Shown: positions 28,082-39,188, counted from the first letter of the stretch. The stretch is 42,034 nt of DNA from Aquamicrobium aerolatum DSM 21857 (GCF_900113935.1 NZ_FORF01000021.1:1-42034); one strand, 5' to 3'. The notes: generated from the letters alone by a model not told the origin. Program-made: numbers and translations.

Positions 28082-28199
28082 CCTGGGGCCGTCGTGTCGT
28101 TAACCAACATGAACGTAGAATAACATTGCGTTCAGGCAGACTTCAGGCCGTACGTCCCATAGTCGCCTATCAGATATCCCCCGTTGAAGGAGACACACC

Positions 28200-28766
28200 A
28201 TGTTGCGTCGCAGCTTTATTGCCTTGACTATCGCTACCATCGCTCTGCCGGGCATTGCCACTGCGCAGCCACGTCAGGCGCCGGAAATGCCGTCAGCCGA
28301 CCGCATCATGCGCCAGCTTGACCAGCAGCCGCGCATGCGCATGTCACCTGAGCGTCGCGTGACGGTTCAGGAGTTCAAGCGGCGGCCTGAGCTTCGTCGG
28401 GCTGCGCCGTCCATCGAAATCCAGTCGATCAACTTCGCAACCGCCTCGGCAGATATCTCACGTTCGCAGTTCCGCAATGTTGAGCAGATTGCAAGAGCAA
28501 TGGAGCGTGTCCTGCGTCGGGACCGAGGAGCGCGTTTCCTGATCGAAGGACATACCGATGCAGTTGGCTCGGCAAGCTACAATCGTGCGCTCTCGGAGCG
28601 CCGTGCAGAATCGCTCAAGCGAGTTCTGGTGCGCGAGTTCCGTATTCCGACGCGGGCATTGGAGACGGTTGGCTATGGCGAAGACTACTTGCTCATAGAT
28701 ACGCCGTACGAGGCTTGGGAAAACCGTCGTGTCACATTGCGCCGCATCGATGGCTTTTTGCGCTGA
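28200..28766 (+). CDS. OmpA-domain periplasmic protein
   Basis: The 188-residue protein has a signal peptide (cleavage after ATA-Q, about residue 22) and a C-terminal OmpA-like peptidoglycan-binding domain: INFATASADIS (strand one), LIEGHTDAVGSASYNRALSE and RRAESLKR. The middle (about 25-75) is rich in Pro, Arg and Met and probably disordered. There is no beta-barrel part and no lipobox. GAAGGAG precedes the ATG, and a strong terminator follows, so it is a single gene. Confidence 0.9.
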   Translation: MLRRSFIALTIATIALPGIATAQPRQAPEMPSADRIMRQLDQQPRMRMSPERRVTVQEFKRRPELRRAAPSIEIQSINFATASADISRSQFRNVEQIARAMERVLRRDRGARFLIEGHTDAVGSASYNRALSERRAESLKRVLVREFRIPTRALETVGYGEDYLLIDTPYEAWENRRVTLRRIDGFLR

Positions 28767-28793
28767 TCTAAAGCGCACGATCTGAAAACAGTT

Positions 28794-28825
28794 AAAGTCG
28801 CCGGTCCGCAAGGATCGGCGACTTT
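28794..28825 (+). terminator. Rho-independent terminator of the OmpA-domain gene
   Basis: A 14-bp stem (AAAGTCGCCGGTCC pairing with GGATCGGCGACTTT, with one G-U pair) capped by GCAA is followed by ATTGTATTT. It lies 27 bp past the stop. Confidence 0.88.
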
Positions 28826-28964
28826 ATTGTATTTACCCTGCGTTATCTGGGCCAATCACCTTCATGGTTGTGTCATGCAAAGCTGCTGGACTCCTCGGTG
28901 AGAGCGCGTAACACTTGTTGAGCAGTCTCAAAACCCATTTCAGCATCCCTTTTGGAGAGCCAGC

Positions 28965-30941
28965 ATGACTATGATGACTTCAGCCTTTTCCAGACGCAGA
29001 TTTCTAGCAGGTTCGGCTGCTGCATGTTCCGTTGTCCTGCTGCACCCGTTTTCGGCGCGCGCGCAGTCAAATCAGGCCCATCTGCGCATCATGGAGACCA
29101 CGGACCTGCACGTTCACGTCTTCCCCTATGACTACTACGCAGACCGGGAGAACCACACGATGGGTCTTGCGCGGACTGCCACGATCATGGACGAAATTCG
29201 CTCTGAAGCGACCAATTCGATCCTCGTCGACAATGGCGACTTCCTTCAGGGCAACCCCATGGGCGACTACATCGCCTATGAGCGCGGGATGAAAGAAGGC
29301 GACATTCATCCGATCATCGCCGGGATGAACGTGCTCGGCTATGACGCCTCGACGCTTGGAAACCATGAATTCAACTACGGCCTCGATTTCCTCGACAAGA
29401 CCTTGGCCGGTGCGAATTTCCCCGTCGTCTGCGCTAACGTCGCCAAGGGCAAGCTCGCGGGCAATGGGCGTGACGACACGATGCTTCTGAAGCCGTATAC
29501 AATTCTCGACCGCAAGATCAAGGACGGCGCGGGAAATGAGCATCCGATCCGCATCGGGCTCATTGGTTTTGTGCCACCGCAGATCATGAACTGGGATTCT
29601 CGCCACCTCGTTGGCAACGTCGAAACCCGCGATATTCTCGACGCTGCAGCAGCATGGGTGCCGCAGATGAAGGAAGACGGGGCAGAAATCATCATTGCGC
29701 TATCCCACTCGGGGATGGGGCCCACCAAACAGGAGGACGGGCTTGAGAACGCTTCGATCCTTCTTGCCGGGATCGACGGCATTGACGCACTCGTGACAGG
29801 CCACAGCCACCTTGTCTTCCCCGGCCCGCAGTTTGAAGGGGTCGAAGGTTTGGATATTGCTGCCGGGACCATCAACGGAAAGCCGGGCGTTATGGGCGGC
29901 TTCTGGGGATCGCATCTCGGGTTGCTGGACCTGTTGCTCGAGCGCGACGGCAATGCGTGGAAAGTGGTGTCTTCGACATCCGAAGCCCGTCCGATTTCGC
30001 AGCGGGTTGATGGCAAGACGTCGGCGCTGGTCGAGAGCAAGACTGAGGTTGAGGACGCGGTGCGCGCTGATCACGAGGCGACCCTCGCTTATGTGCGGGC
30101 ACCAGTCGGCAAGACATCGGCACCGCTCCATTCCTATTTTGCGCTGGTCGCAGACGATCCTTCGGTCCAGATCGTGAGCAATGCACAGGTGTGGTATATC
30201 ACTGACATGCTCAAGGATACGGAGTATTCCGACCTGCCGGTTCTTTCAGCTGCAGCGCCGTTCAAGGCGGGCGGACGCGGCGGGCCGGACTATTATACCG
30301 ACGTTCCAACCGGCGACATCGCGATCCGCAACGTGGCCGATCTCTATCTGTATCCGAACACCGTGCAGGCGGTTGTAATCAATGGCGCTCAGGTCAAGGG
30401 ATGGCTTGAAATGTCCGTTGGCATCTTCAATCAGGTTCAGCCGGGTGGCAAAGATCAGCCCCTCGTGAACCCAGACTTCCCGTCCTATAATTATGACGTG
30501 ATTGATGGCGTAAGCTACAAGGTCGACCTGTCTCAGCCAGCCAAATATTCTCCGAAAGGCGAACTTTTGAACGCTGATGCAAATCGTATCGTTGATCTCC
30601 AGTTCAATGGCCAGCCGATCGATCCTGACGCGCGTTTTGTGGTGGCAACCAATAATTACCGTGCAGGCGGCGGCGGAAACTTCCCGGAAATTGGTGCGGA
30701 CAAGGTGATATTCCAGGCTCCCGATACCAATCGCGACGTTATCGTCCGCTACATTCTGGATCAGGGAACGATCAACCCATCGGCTGACGCGAACTGGAAT
30801 TTTGCAGCTCTGCCCGACACGACCGTGCTTTTTGAGACCGGTCCGAAGGCTGCGGCTTTCATGGATAGTGTGGAAGGCGTGAAGATCGAGGCTGCCGGCG
30901 ATGGCGAGGCGGGGTTCGCCAAGTATCGCATCACACTTTAG
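28965..30941 (+). CDS. cpdB: 2',3'-cyclic-nucleotide 2'-phosphodiesterase / 3'-nucleotidase
   Basis: The periplasmic two-metal phosphoesterase degrades 2',3'-cyclic nucleotides and 3'-nucleotides so that nucleosides and phosphate can be taken up. It has 658 residues. A Tat signal is visible (SRRRFLAG, twin Arg at about 10-11) ending near ARA-Q. The metal-binding motifs are [31 protein letters not shown] and VTGHSHLVF. The C-terminal 5'-nucleotidase-type domain follows ([32 protein letters not shown]). Tat export suggests folding with metals in the cytosol; E. coli CpdB uses Sec. It converges on cfa. Confidence 0.95.
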   Translation: MTMMTSAFSRRRFLAGSAAACSVVLLHPFSARAQSNQAHLRIMETTDLHVHVFPYDYYADRENHTMGLARTATIMDEIRSEATNSILVDNGDFLQGNPMGDYIAYERGMKEGDIHPIIAGMNVLGYDASTLGNHEFNYGLDFLDKTLAGANFPVVCANVAKGKLAGNGRDDTMLLKPYTILDRKIKDGAGNEHPIRIGLIGFVPPQIMNWDSRHLVGNVETRDILDAAAAWVPQMKEDGAEIIIALSHSGMGPTKQEDGLENASILLAGIDGIDALVTGHSHLVFPGPQFEGVEGLDIAAGTINGKPGVMGGFWGSHLGLLDLLLERDGNAWKVVSSTSEARPISQRVDGKTSALVESKTEVEDAVRADHEATLAYVRAPVGKTSAPLHSYFALVADDPSVQIVSNAQVWYITDMLKDTEYSDLPVLSAAAPFKAGGRGGPDYYTDVPTGDIAIRNVADLYLYPNTVQAVVINGAQVKGWLEMSVGIFNQVQPGGKDQPLVNPDFPSYNYDVIDGVSYKVDLSQPAKYSPKGELLNADANRIVDLQFNGQPIDPDARFVVATNNYRAGGGGNFPEIGADKVIFQAPDTNRDVIVRYILDQGTINPSADANWNFAALPDTTVLFETGPKAAAFMDSVEGVKIEAAGDGEAGFAKYRITL

Positions 30942-30948
30942 CCAAGAG

Positions 30949-30983
30949 CTGGCGCCGTCCGGGTTTATGCCGGATGGCGCCAG
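30949..30983. terminator. Hairpin shared by convergent cpdB and cfa
   Basis: A 14-bp stem (CTGGCGCCGTCCGG with CCGGATGGCGCCAG, one G-T pair) and a 7-nt loop fill the whole gap between the two stop codons. It has no U-tract on either side. Confidence 0.65.
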
Positions 30984-32234
30984 TCACGCTTTGTAGATGA
31001 CCTGGCGAACATCGATATACTCAGCGCGGAATCCTGCCTCGCAATAGTAGAGATAAAATTCCCAGAGCTTCTTGAAGCGCTCGTCAAAACCAAGCGGCAC
31101 AATCTTTTCCCAGGATTGCCAGAAGCGCTCGCGCCAATCGGCGAGTGTGCGCGCGTAATCCTGCGCAAAGATCCGTTCGCGCACATAGGTCAGGCCGTGG
31201 TCCGACCCTAAGCTTTTCAACAATGCTGGCGTCGGTAACATGCCGCCTGGAAACACATAGCGCTGAATGAAATCAGGCCGCGCACGGTAACGTTCGAACG
31301 CCGATTCCTTGATCGTGATGATCTGCATTCCGGCAGTCCCGTCTGGCCGAAGACAGTCTTTCACCTTGCCGAAAAAGGCCGGCCAGTATTTCTCGCCCAC
31401 GGCCTCGAACATTTCGATGGAAGCGATGCGATCATATTTTCCGGTTTCGTCGCGGTAGTCCTGAAACTTGATGTCGACTTTGTCAGCCAGTCCCGCCCGG
31501 GCAATGCGCGCCTTTGCGAAATCATGCTGCTCGCGGCTGATGGTCAGGCCGGTGACCCTGCATCCAATTTCGCGGGCGGCAAACTCGGCAAAACCTCCCC
31601 AGCCGCAGCCGATTTCGAGAACGTGATCGTTGGGGCCGATCCCCGTGTCATGCGCGAGTGCGCGGAATTTTTCGATCTGAGCGCTCTCCAGATCGTTGGC
31701 GCCGGTCGAGTAGAGCGCTGATGAATAGGTCATCGATGGGTCGAGCCATTGCTCGTAGAAGCGATTGCCGAGATCGTAGTGCGCGGAGATGTTGCGTTGC
31801 GATCCGGTGCGGGTGTTTTCATTGAGCCAGTGACGGAACCGCTGGATCGCTGTGACAAACCAGTTTGCGCCGCCGGCGACCTGCTCTCCTGCATCTTCGT
31901 TGACCACGAACAGTTCGAGAAACGAAGTCACGTCAGGGCTTTCCCAGTCGCCGTCCATATAAGATTCAGCCACGCCGATGGTCGCGCCGGAAAAAGCCCT
32001 TCTAGGCAGTCTCCAGTTCCGCAGAACGATATGTGCTTCAGGGCCGGGCCCGTTGCCGCCGACTCTGAACAGATTCCCCTCGGGCGTCTGCACCGTGAGT
32101 GCACCACGCGGCAGGCCCATGGCGACATTGAGGACCATGCGTGCCCGTGCGGGCAGGTGGCGCGTGGCTTCTGAAAAGTTGGAGGGGGTCAGCCGGATTG
32201 CGGCTGAATTCTGCGTTGAGTTGGTATTGTACAT
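30984..32234 (-). CDS. cfa: Cyclopropane-fatty-acyl-phospholipid synthase
   Basis: The 416-residue enzyme adds a methylene group from S-adenosylmethionine to cis double bonds of membrane phospholipids. The SAM-binding motif is VLEIGCGWGGFAEF; other marks are NISAHYDLGNRFYEQWLD, TYSSALY, RIASIEMFEAVGEKYW and QRYVFPGGMLP. The N-terminal domain (about 1-120) is the lipid-binding part. GGGAGGG precedes the ATG. Cyclopropane fatty acids help acid and stress resistance. Confidence 0.95.
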   Translation of the reverse strand: MYNTNSTQNSAAIRLTPSNFSEATRHLPARARMVLNVAMGLPRGALTVQTPEGNLFRVGGNGPGPEAHIVLRNWRLPRRAFSGATIGVAESYMDGDWESPDVTSFLELFVVNEDAGEQVAGGANWFVTAIQRFRHWLNENTRTGSQRNISAHYDLGNRFYEQWLDPSMTYSSALYSTGANDLESAQIEKFRALAHDTGIGPNDHVLEIGCGWGGFAEFAAREIGCRVTGLTISREQHDFAKARIARAGLADKVDIKFQDYRDETGKYDRIASIEMFEAVGEKYWPAFFGKVKDCLRPDGTAGMQIITIKESAFERYRARPDFIQRYVFPGGMLPTPALLKSLGSDHGLTYVRERIFAQDYARTLADWRERFWQSWEKIVPLGFDERFKKLWEFYLYYCEAGFRAEYIDVRQVIYKA

Positions 32235-32351
32235 CAGCGGACCCTCCCAATACGGTGAGGGCTCAGCCGACAGAGATTGCCGGTCCGGTCATCTCACTCT
32301 TTCGAGAGAATTTTCCACGCGATGCAGGGAACTGCAAGGGCATTGCCCGAT

Positions 32352-32385
32352 ATTGCTCCGCCGGTTTCACAAACGGCGGAGCAAT
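32352..32385 (-). terminator. Hairpin after the succinate-semialdehyde dehydrogenase gene
   Basis: A perfect 12-bp stem (ATTGCTCCGCCG/CGGCGGAGCAAT) with a 10-nt loop starts 9 bp past the stop. The following sequence lacks a U-run. Confidence 0.65.
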
Positions 32386-32394
32386 GAGGTCAGA

Positions 32395-33846
32395 TTAGGC
32401 AGGCATCTGGGTCACAAACTTGGTGATGAAGTAGGCGTTGATCGCCTCGGAGCCACCCTCGGTGCCGTGGCCCGAATCCTTGATGCCCCCGAACGGGACT
32501 TCCGGCAGCGCCAGACCGAGCTGGTTGATGGTCGTCATGCCAGCCTCGATCCGCTGGCCCAGCTGGTGCGCGGTTTCGGCAGAACCGGTGAAAGCGTAGG
32601 AAGCAAGGCCGAACGGCAGCCGGTTGGCTTCGTCGATCACCTCATCAAGCGTCGAGAACGGCGCAAATACCGCCACCGGGCCGAACGGTTCCTCGTTCAT
32701 GATGCGCGCGCTCTTCGGCACGTTCGAAAGCACGGTGGGTTCGAAGAAGTTGCCCTCATTGCCGATGCGCCGGCCACCTGTCTTGAGTTCGCCACCGTTG
32801 GCGACCGCGTCGTTGACGAGTTCCTCAAGCGCAGGGATACGACGCTCATTGGCGAGCGGGCCCATCTGCACGCCGTCTTCAAAACCGTTGCCGACCTTGA
32901 TGGCCTTGGCGGCAGTGGTAAAGGAGTCCACCACCCGGTCGTAGACTTCGTTCTGGACCAGGAAGCGGGTCGGCGAGACGCAGACCTGTCCAGCATTGCG
33001 GAATTTCGAGCCAGCCAGCAGCTTGACCGCCTTGTCGATATTGGCGTCGTTGAAGATGATCGCCGGCGCATGGCCGCCCAGTTCCATCGTCGCCAGCTTC
33101 ATGTGGCTGGCAGCCAGTGCCGCGAGCTGCTTGCCGATCGGGGTCGAGCCGGTGAACGAAATCTTGCGGATCACCGGATGCGGGATCAGATATTCGGAGA
33201 TTTCGGCAGGAATGCCGTAGACGAGATTGATGACGCCTGCCGGAATGCCGGCATCGACAAAGCAGCGGATCAGCTCGGCTGGCGAAGCCGGGGTCTCTTC
33301 AGGCGCCTTGACGATGATCGAGCAGCCGGCAGCGACGGCGCCGGAAAGCTTGCGGACCACCTGATTGATCGGAAAATTCCATGGCGTGAACGCGGCAACC
33401 GGGCCGACCGGAAGCTTGATCGCCATCTGCGTAACGCCCGGCACGCGCGACGGAATGATCTGGCCATAGGCACGACGGCCTTCCTCGGCAAACCAGTCGA
33501 TGACGTCGGCACCGGCCAGAACTTCGCCCTTGGCTTCGTTGACGGGCTTGCCCTGCTCAAGCGTCATGATCTCGGCGATCATGCCGGCGCGTTCGCGCAG
33601 CAGTTCGGCTGCCTTGCGCATCAGCTTGTAACGATCAAACGCAGAAGTCGCACTCCAGACCTTGAAGCCGCGTTCAACCGACGCCAGTGCCGCGTCGAGA
33701 TCGGCCTTGGTCGCATGCGCCACCGTGCCGATGACGGCACCGGTCGACGGATCGGTCACCGGGATCGTCTTGCCCTCGACGCCATTGCGCCATTCGCCGT
33801 CAATGAAAAGCTGGGTGTTCGGGTAGTTCGCGCGGTTCGTGGACAT
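32395..33846 (-). CDS. gabD: NAD(P)-dependent succinate-semialdehyde dehydrogenase
   Basis: The 483-residue aldehyde dehydrogenase most probably oxidises succinate semialdehyde to succinate (end of the GABA pathway). It has [11 protein letters not shown] (cofactor domain), [14 protein letters not shown], the general base Glu in TMELGGHAP, the catalytic Cys in [11 protein letters not shown], and [13 protein letters not shown]. The length and N-terminus fit the GabD group, but related aldehydes (alpha-ketoglutarate semialdehyde) are possible. AGGAGG lies upstream of the ATG. There is no gabT beside it. Confidence 0.88.
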   Translation of the reverse strand: MSTNRANYPNTQLFIDGEWRNGVEGKTIPVTDPSTGAVIGTVAHATKADLDAALASVERGFKVWSATSAFDRYKLMRKAAELLRERAGMIAEIMTLEQGKPVNEAKGEVLAGADVIDWFAEEGRRAYGQIIPSRVPGVTQMAIKLPVGPVAAFTPWNFPINQVVRKLSGAVAAGCSIIVKAPEETPASPAELIRCFVDAGIPAGVINLVYGIPAEISEYLIPHPVIRKISFTGSTPIGKQLAALAASHMKLATMELGGHAPAIIFNDANIDKAVKLLAGSKFRNAGQVCVSPTRFLVQNEVYDRVVDSFTTAAKAIKVGNGFEDGVQMGPLANERRIPALEELVNDAVANGGELKTGGRRIGNEGNFFEPTVLSNVPKSARIMNEEPFGPVAVFAPFSTLDEVIDEANRLPFGLASYAFTGSAETAHQLGQRIEAGMTTINQLGLALPEVPFGGIKDSGHGTEGGSEAINAYFITKFVTQMPA

Positions 33847-33974
33847 TGTGCGGTTTCCTCCTGGGTGGCACGGCTGTGGAATCGGCTGATGCAGTCGAAG
33901 TCGTTCGGTAGATAGAGGCTGGGACCTTGATTGTCACATGTTTCGCGTTGATCCAGAATTCGATTTTGCTGCTC

Positions 33975-34005
33975 TTGACCTTCCAGTAAGGGGAAACCTT
34001 ATCTG
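33975..34005 (+). promoter_or_regulatory. CueR/HmrR-type copper promoter of copA
   Basis: TTGACC (33975-33980), a 19-bp spacer and TATCTG (34000-34005) form the stretched promoter that MerR-family activators use. Within the spacer region ACCTTCC is followed by GGGGAAACCT, an imperfect dyad similar to rhizobial HmrR/CueR operators. It is 35 bp upstream of the copA start. No merR-type gene is next to it. Confidence 0.6.
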
Positions 34006-34039
34006 AGAACCATTCGATGATTTTGTCTGGAACATTTCC

Positions 34040-36523
34040 ATGAATGTACCCACTGAAGCCGCTACCGATACTGGCAAGACGATTACTTTTCCGATCGAGG
34101 GCATGACCTGCGCTTCCTGTGTCGGGCGGGTGGAGGCGGCGCTACGCAAGGTGGACGGTGTTGCAACGGCTTCCGTCAATCTGGCGACCGAGCGCGCCGA
34201 CATTCGCGGTGACGGGTCTCTTGAGCGCGCAGCGCTGATCAAGGCCGTCGAGGCCGCAGGCTATGGTGTGCCCGCAACGACGACCGAGCTTTCGATTGAA
34301 GGCATGACTTGCGCATCTTGCGTCGGGCGCGTCGAGGCGGCGTTGAAGACGGTGCCGGGCGTTCGCGATGCTGTCGTCAATCTCGCCACCGAACGGGCGA
34401 GCGTGCACGGCGTTGCCGATACGCGAGCGCTGGTCGAGGCGGTGGCGCGAGTTGGTTACGCTGCAAGTCCGCTTGGGCAGAGTAATGCCGACGACGCCGA
34501 AATCGCAGCCAAGAAGGATGCGGAAGCCGCTCTTCTCAAGCGCGACCTGATCGTTGCCGCGGCGCTCACATTGCCGGTGTTCGTGCTGGAGATGGGATCG
34601 CATTTGATCCCGGCATTCCACCATTTTGTGGCAGAGACCATCGGCACGCAGCAAAGCTGGCTGATCCAGTTCGTGTTGACGACACTGGTGCTCTTCTTCC
34701 CTGGCCGTCGCTTCTATCAGAAGGGTTTTCCGGCGCTGGCGCGGCTGGCACCCGACATGAATTCGCTGGTTGCCGTCGGCACGCTGGCAGCGTTTTCCTA
34801 TTCGCTTGTGGCAACGTTTGCGCCGTCGCTGCTGCCGGCGGGAACCGTCAACGTCTATTATGAAGCTGCGGCCGTCATCGTGACCCTGATCCTGCTTGGC
34901 CGCTATCTGGAGGCGCGCGCCAAGGGCCGCACTTCGCAGGCGATCCAGCGCCTGGTCGGACTGCAGGCCAAGACGGCGCGAGTGCGGCGCGACGGTACGG
35001 TCCTCGAGGTTGCGGTTGCTGACGTCGTTGCCGGTGACATCATCGAGGTGCGCCCCGGCGAGCGCATTCCGGTCGATGGCGACGTGGTCGATGGCTCAAG
35101 CTTCGTCGATGAATCGATGATTACAGGCGAGCCTATGCCGGTGGAAAAGACAGAAGGAGCGGGCGTCGTCGGCGGCACCATCAACCAGACCGGCGCTTTT
35201 GCGTTTCGCGCAACTGCGGTGGGTGGGGCGACCGTGCTGTCGCAGATCATCCGCATGGTGGAAGAGGCGCAGGGCTCCAAGCTGCCGATCCAGGCGATGG
35301 TCGACAAGGTGACGATGTGGTTCGTGCCCGCGGTGATGGGCGTTGCCGCTTTGACCTTTCTCGTCTGGTTGATTTTAGGGCCTGATCCGGCTCTGACCTT
35401 CGCATTGGTCAATGCGGTCGCGGTACTGATCATTGCCTGTCCGTGTGCGATGGGACTGGCGACGCCGACATCCATCATGGTCGGCACCGGGCGCGGGGCT
35501 GAACTCGGCGTATTGTTTCGTAAGGGCGATGCGTTGCAGGCGTTGAAGGATGCCAGCGTGGTTGCGGTCGACAAGACCGGCACTCTGACAGAAGGCAAGC
35601 CGACGCTGACCGACATCGAGATTGCTACCGGGCTTGAGCGGGCAGAGGTGCTGGCAAGGATCGCGGCAGTGGAAGCCAAGTCGGAGCATCCGATTGCGCG
35701 CGCCATCGTTGAGGCTGCTGAAGCTGAAGGCCTCACTGTGCCGGCTATCTCCAACTTCGAATCGATCACCGGTTATGGTGTGGCGGCGGATGTCGATGGC
35801 GTCCGTGTCGATGTCGGCGCGGATCGTTTCATGACCAAGCTGGGACTGGACGTATCCGTGTTTGCCGATACTGCCGCGCGTCTTGGCACTGAAGGCAAGA
35901 CGCCACTCTATGCCGCAATCGGCGGCAGGCTGGCGGCGATTGTTGCGGTTGCTGACCCGATCAAGGAAACGACGCCAGTGGCAATTGCGGCACTGCACAC
36001 CCTCGGCCTGAAAGTGGCGATGATTACTGGCGACAACCGCAGGACTGCCGAAGCCATCGCCAGACGGCTGGGGATCGATGAAGTCGTTGCTGAAGTTCTG
36101 CCGGAAGGCAAGGTCGCGGCGGTGCGCAAGCTCAAGGCCGAGCACGGCAAGCTGGCCTTTGTCGGTGATGGCATCAACGATGCACCCGCCCTGGCTGAAG
36201 CTGATGTCGGCATCGCGGTCGGCAACGGCACCGATATCGCCATCGAGGCCGCAGACGTCGTGCTGATGTCCGGGAACCTGAACGGCGTACCGAATGCGAT
36301 TGCGCTGTCGCGGGCCACGATTGGCAATATCAGGCAGAATCTTTTCTGGGCATTTGCCTACAACACTGCCTTGATCCCGGTCGCAGCCGGGGTGCTCTAT
36401 CCGATCTACGGCATCCTCTTGTCGCCGGTGTTTGCCGCAGGCGCGATGGCGTTCTCGAGCATCTTCGTACTCGGAAATGCGCTGCGGTTGCGCAGATTCC
36501 AGGCGCCGACGTGCGTGGCCTGA
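34040..36523 (+). CDS. copA: Copper-exporting P1B-type ATPase
   Basis: The 827-residue pump exports Cu(I) across the inner membrane. Two N-terminal metal-binding domains each contain GMTCASC (cysteines at about 24/27 and 92/95). The pump core follows with eight membrane segments, TGEP in the actuator domain, CPC in the ion path ([12 protein letters not shown], marks the Cu/Ag class), the phosphorylation site [13 protein letters not shown] (HP motif), TGDN and [10 protein letters not shown]. It is in Hyphomicrobiales also called actP. The promoter region carries a CueR-like site. It converges on the acyl-CoA dehydrogenase gene. Confidence 0.96.
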   Translation: MNVPTEAATDTGKTITFPIEGMTCASCVGRVEAALRKVDGVATASVNLATERADIRGDGSLERAALIKAVEAAGYGVPATTTELSIEGMTCASCVGRVEAALKTVPGVRDAVVNLATERASVHGVADTRALVEAVARVGYAASPLGQSNADDAEIAAKKDAEAALLKRDLIVAAALTLPVFVLEMGSHLIPAFHHFVAETIGTQQSWLIQFVLTTLVLFFPGRRFYQKGFPALARLAPDMNSLVAVGTLAAFSYSLVATFAPSLLPAGTVNVYYEAAAVIVTLILLGRYLEARAKGRTSQAIQRLVGLQAKTARVRRDGTVLEVAVADVVAGDIIEVRPGERIPVDGDVVDGSSFVDESMITGEPMPVEKTEGAGVVGGTINQTGAFAFRATAVGGATVLSQIIRMVEEAQGSKLPIQAMVDKVTMWFVPAVMGVAALTFLVWLILGPDPALTFALVNAVAVLIIACPCAMGLATPTSIMVGTGRGAELGVLFRKGDALQALKDASVVAVDKTGTLTEGKPTLTDIEIATGLERAEVLARIAAVEAKSEHPIARAIVEAAEAEGLTVPAISNFESITGYGVAADVDGVRVDVGADRFMTKLGLDVSVFADTAARLGTEGKTPLYAAIGGRLAAIVAVADPIKETTPVAIAALHTLGLKVAMITGDNRRTAEAIARRLGIDEVVAEVLPEGKVAAVRKLKAEHGKLAFVGDGINDAPALAEADVGIAVGNGTDIAIEAADVVLMSGNLNGVPNAIALSRATIGNIRQNLFWAFAYNTALIPVAAGVLYPIYGILLSPVFAAGAMAFSSIFVLGNALRLRRFQAPTCVA

Positions 36524-36524
36524 T

Positions 36525-36555
36525 CGGCAGGGAGGCTTGTCGTGTCTCCCTGCCG
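36525..36555. terminator. Hairpin between convergent copA and aidB
   Basis: A 10-bp perfect stem CGGCAGGGAG/CTCCCTGCCG with an 11-nt loop lies between the two stop codons and could serve both genes. There is no long U-tract. Confidence 0.65.
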
Positions 36556-36561
36556 CAAACG

Positions 36562-38187
36562 TCAGGCGGCTTTTGGCATCGCGCGTTCAAGAATGGCGCG
36601 CGTGTCGATTGTCGCTTCGAACGCACCATAGGCCATGCCGCGTTCTTTCAGGCGCAAGCTGCAGAAAGCGTCCGCCACGGGATTGTCCCAGTCCAGGAGG
36701 ATTGCAGCTTGTGCGGCAAGAGCAAGCTTTTCCACCAGATGCCGGGCTGTCGCCTCGGTGACACCGCGCAGATTGATCGTGTCGATCCAGCCATCGTATG
36801 CGGTGTTGAGACCGCGCCGTGCTTCAATGAATTCCTGTAACGCCTCGACACCTTCTGGCTCCCGGGCCATCGCCCTTAGCACATCGAGCGCGATGACGTT
36901 CCCGGAGCCCTCCCAGATGGCGTTTAGCGGCGATTGACGGAACAGCCGTGCCATCGGGCCGCTTTCAATGAATCCCGCCCCGCCATGGCTCTCCATTGCC
37001 TCGTAGATCACCCCCGGAGTGCGTTTGCAGATCCAGTATTTTGCAATCGGGGTCAGCAGGCGGCTGAGCGGGTCATTGGCGTCGAATGCTTGCGCAAGGC
37101 GCAGCCCCATGGCGGTCGCTGCCTCGCTTTCGACGGCCAGGTCGGCGAGGAGTGCGGCCATCGCCGGTTGGTCGATGAGGCGCTTCTGGAATGCCGAACG
37201 GTGAGCCGTGTGCCACAAGGCGTGGGCCACGCCCGTGCGCATCTGCTGGGCCGAACCGACGACGCAGTCGAGACGAGTATGTTGCACCATCTGGATAATC
37301 GTCGCGACGCCGCGTCCTTCCGGGCCGATCCGCTGTGCCAAAGCGCCCTGATATTCGACTTCCGATGAAGCGTTGGAGCGATCGCCCATTTTGTCTTTGA
37401 GCTGCAACACGCGAAAACCGGCGTTGCGCTCGCCATCCGGCAGCCATCGCGGCAGCAGAAAGCATGTCAGGCCGCCTTCGGTATAGGCGAGTGTCAGGAA
37501 AGCATCGCACATGGGTGCGGAGCAAAACCATTTGTGCCCGGTGAGGCTGTACCAGCCTTCCTCACCTGTGGGCACGGCACGGGTCGTGTTGGCACGCACG
37601 TCTGAGCCGCCTTGCTTCTCGGTCATCGCCATGCCGATGGTGACACCAGCCTTTTCGGCAGCTGGCCGCACCGCAGGGTCATAGCGTCCTGCCTGAATGC
37701 GCGGCACCCAGACCTCGGCAACCTTCGGCTCCATACGCAGTGCTGGCACTGCCGCATAGGTCATCGTCATGGGGCAAACAGTGCCGCAATCTGCCTGACC
37801 GACAAGGAATTGAGCCGCTGAGTGGGCGACATGTCCTGCTTGCGCTTCGTTCCATGCAAGCGCTGCAAAGCCGTTGTCGAGCCCCTGTCGCATCAGCGCG
37901 TGATAGGCTGGGTGAAACCGCACTTCGTCAATGCGCCGTCCGTAACGGTCGAAATTCTCCAGAACGGGCGTGACGCGGTTGGCTTCAATACCCCATTCGA
38001 GAGACTCAGCTGAGCCAACCTGCGCTCCAAGATTTTTGAGATGCGCTTCATGGGCCGAACCACCAGCTTTGCCCACCGCATCGACCAGCGCTGTATCAGA
38101 GGAAAACAGGTTGATGTCTTCAAATGGCGGCGGCTGATTGAAGACGTCGTGGGTTTCAAACTGGGTGATCGGACGGATCGTGGTCAT
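36562..38187 (-). CDS. AidB-like acyl-CoA dehydrogenase family protein
   Basis: The 541-residue flavoprotein has the acyl-CoA dehydrogenase fold with the AidB-type N-terminal extension (FETHDVFNQPPPFEDINLF). AMTEKQGGSDVRANTT, SLTGHKWFCSAPMCDAFL, QLKDKMGDRSNASSEVEYQG and YEAMESHGGAGFIE match AidB, an E. coli protein of the adaptive response to alkylation. AidB binds DNA and FAD but has little dehydrogenase activity; whether this one acts in DNA protection or fatty acid metabolism is open. AGGAAAA precedes the ATG. Confidence 0.9.
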   Translation of the reverse strand: MTTIRPITQFETHDVFNQPPPFEDINLFSSDTALVDAVGKAGGSAHEAHLKNLGAQVGSAESLEWGIEANRVTPVLENFDRYGRRIDEVRFHPAYHALMRQGLDNGFAALAWNEAQAGHVAHSAAQFLVGQADCGTVCPMTMTYAAVPALRMEPKVAEVWVPRIQAGRYDPAVRPAAEKAGVTIGMAMTEKQGGSDVRANTTRAVPTGEEGWYSLTGHKWFCSAPMCDAFLTLAYTEGGLTCFLLPRWLPDGERNAGFRVLQLKDKMGDRSNASSEVEYQGALAQRIGPEGRGVATIIQMVQHTRLDCVVGSAQQMRTGVAHALWHTAHRSAFQKRLIDQPAMAALLADLAVESEAATAMGLRLAQAFDANDPLSRLLTPIAKYWICKRTPGVIYEAMESHGGAGFIESGPMARLFRQSPLNAIWEGSGNVIALDVLRAMAREPEGVEALQEFIEARRGLNTAYDGWIDTINLRGVTEATARHLVEKLALAAQAAILLDWDNPVADAFCSLRLKERGMAYGAFEATIDTRAILERAMPKAA

Positions 38188-38352
38188 GCAGGCTTTTCCT
38201 CCCTGAAACGTCTGCGTGGTATGAACTAGTTATGTCGCACAACTTGCCAGCGAGGGGAAATGGCCAGGTCGTTGCCGCAGCTTGCCCGAGATGGCCATAT
38301 TTGTCAGACAGGCGCGAGCGATCGTTGGCCGCGCTGAAGCGAAGGTAAATTT

Positions 38353-38751
38353 GTGAGATCTCGCTGGATGAGACTTGTCTGGATTGCCGCCGGGTGCACG
38401 TCGCTGGTCCTCGGAATGATCGGTGCCGCGTTGCCCGTGCTGCCGACCACTCCCTTCATCATCCTGGCGGCGTTCTGCTTCGCGCGAGGGTCGCAGCGGC
38501 TGAACGCATGGCTTCTGAATCATCCGCGGTTCGGGCCGATGATTGTTGCCTGGCAGACGCACGGCGCGATTCCCCGCAAGGGAAAACGCGCCGCGATCAT
38601 AGGAATGGCTTTCGCGCTGCTGTTATCAGTCGCAATGGGCCTGTCGGGAATGTTGCTCGCCATTCAAATGCTGGCAATGGCAGGCGCTGCGACCTTCATT
38701 CTCACCAGACCGGAGCCACCCACGGAGCCGCCCACTGGGCCAAAAGACTAG
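38353..38751 (+). CDS. YbaN-like (DUF454) inner-membrane protein
   Basis: The 132-residue protein has an N-terminal hydrophobic helix pair (about 8-45, [20 protein letters not shown], the DUF454 signature) then [20 protein letters not shown], a loop with basic residues ([10 protein letters not shown]) and two more helices (about 80-115). Function is unknown. The start is GTG at 38353 with GAAGG upstream. Its end overlaps the convergent pseudoazurin gene by 4 bp. Confidence 0.88.
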   Translation: MRSRWMRLVWIAAGCTSLVLGMIGAALPVLPTTPFIILAAFCFARGSQRLNAWLLNHPRFGPMIVAWQTHGAIPRKGKRAAIIGMAFALLLSVAMGLSGMLLAIQMLAMAGAATFILTRPEPPTEPPTGPKD

Positions 38752-39188
38752 CTGGCGGGAACCGCGTCGAGCAGCTCCTTGAAAACACCCTTGGCCTTGC
38801 CCGGATGCTTCACAGCCTTGGCCTCTTCAAGATTTACTGGCGCGCCAACTGAAATAAGCATCACCATGCCCATGCCGTAATGCGGCGTGCACTTCACACC
38901 GTAGACGCCTTCTTCGGTGACGGTGTAGACGACCTCTTCGTTGACCTTGCTGGTGAAGCCTTCGGCGCCGGCGGGAATCATGCCCTTGATGCTTTCGGCA
39001 TTGTGGGACTTGTCGGTTGGCACGAAGCGGATCGTGTCGCCGGGTTCCGCCTTGACGAAGTCAGGCTCAAACACCATCGCACCTTTCTCACCCTTGTTGA
39101 GCATCTGGACTTCGTGCTCTGCCGCTTGTGCGGCACTGGCAAGAGCGGTTGCAGCGGCCAGTATTGCTATTGTGAGAAACCGTTTCAT
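38748..39188 (-). CDS. Pseudoazurin (blue copper protein)
   Basis: The 146-residue periplasmic type I copper protein carries electrons, in denitrifiers to nitrite reductase or nitrous oxide reductase. The signal peptide ends near AQA-AEH. The mature domain begins [10 protein letters not shown]; the first copper ligand His lies in DKSHNAESI, and the Cys-His-Met cluster is [13 protein letters not shown]. All four ligands are present. AAGGAAC precedes the ATG at 39188; an in-frame upstream start at 39236 is unlikely. A TTG-N8-CAA site 72 bp upstream suggests NnrR/FNR control. No denitrification reductase gene is in the window. Confidence 0.94.
   Translation of the reverse strand: MKRFLTIAILAAATALASAAQAAEHEVQMLNKGEKGAMVFEPDFVKAEPGDTIRFVPTDKSHNAESIKGMIPAGAEGFTSKVNEEVVYTVTEEGVYGVKCTPHYGMGMVMLISVGAPVNLEEAKAVKHPGKAKGVFKELLDAVPAS

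Noticed and set aside
31978-33915. Long open frame (about 645 codons) on the plus strand
   Set aside because: It is antisense to cfa and the aldehyde dehydrogenase gene, both with intact catalytic motifs.
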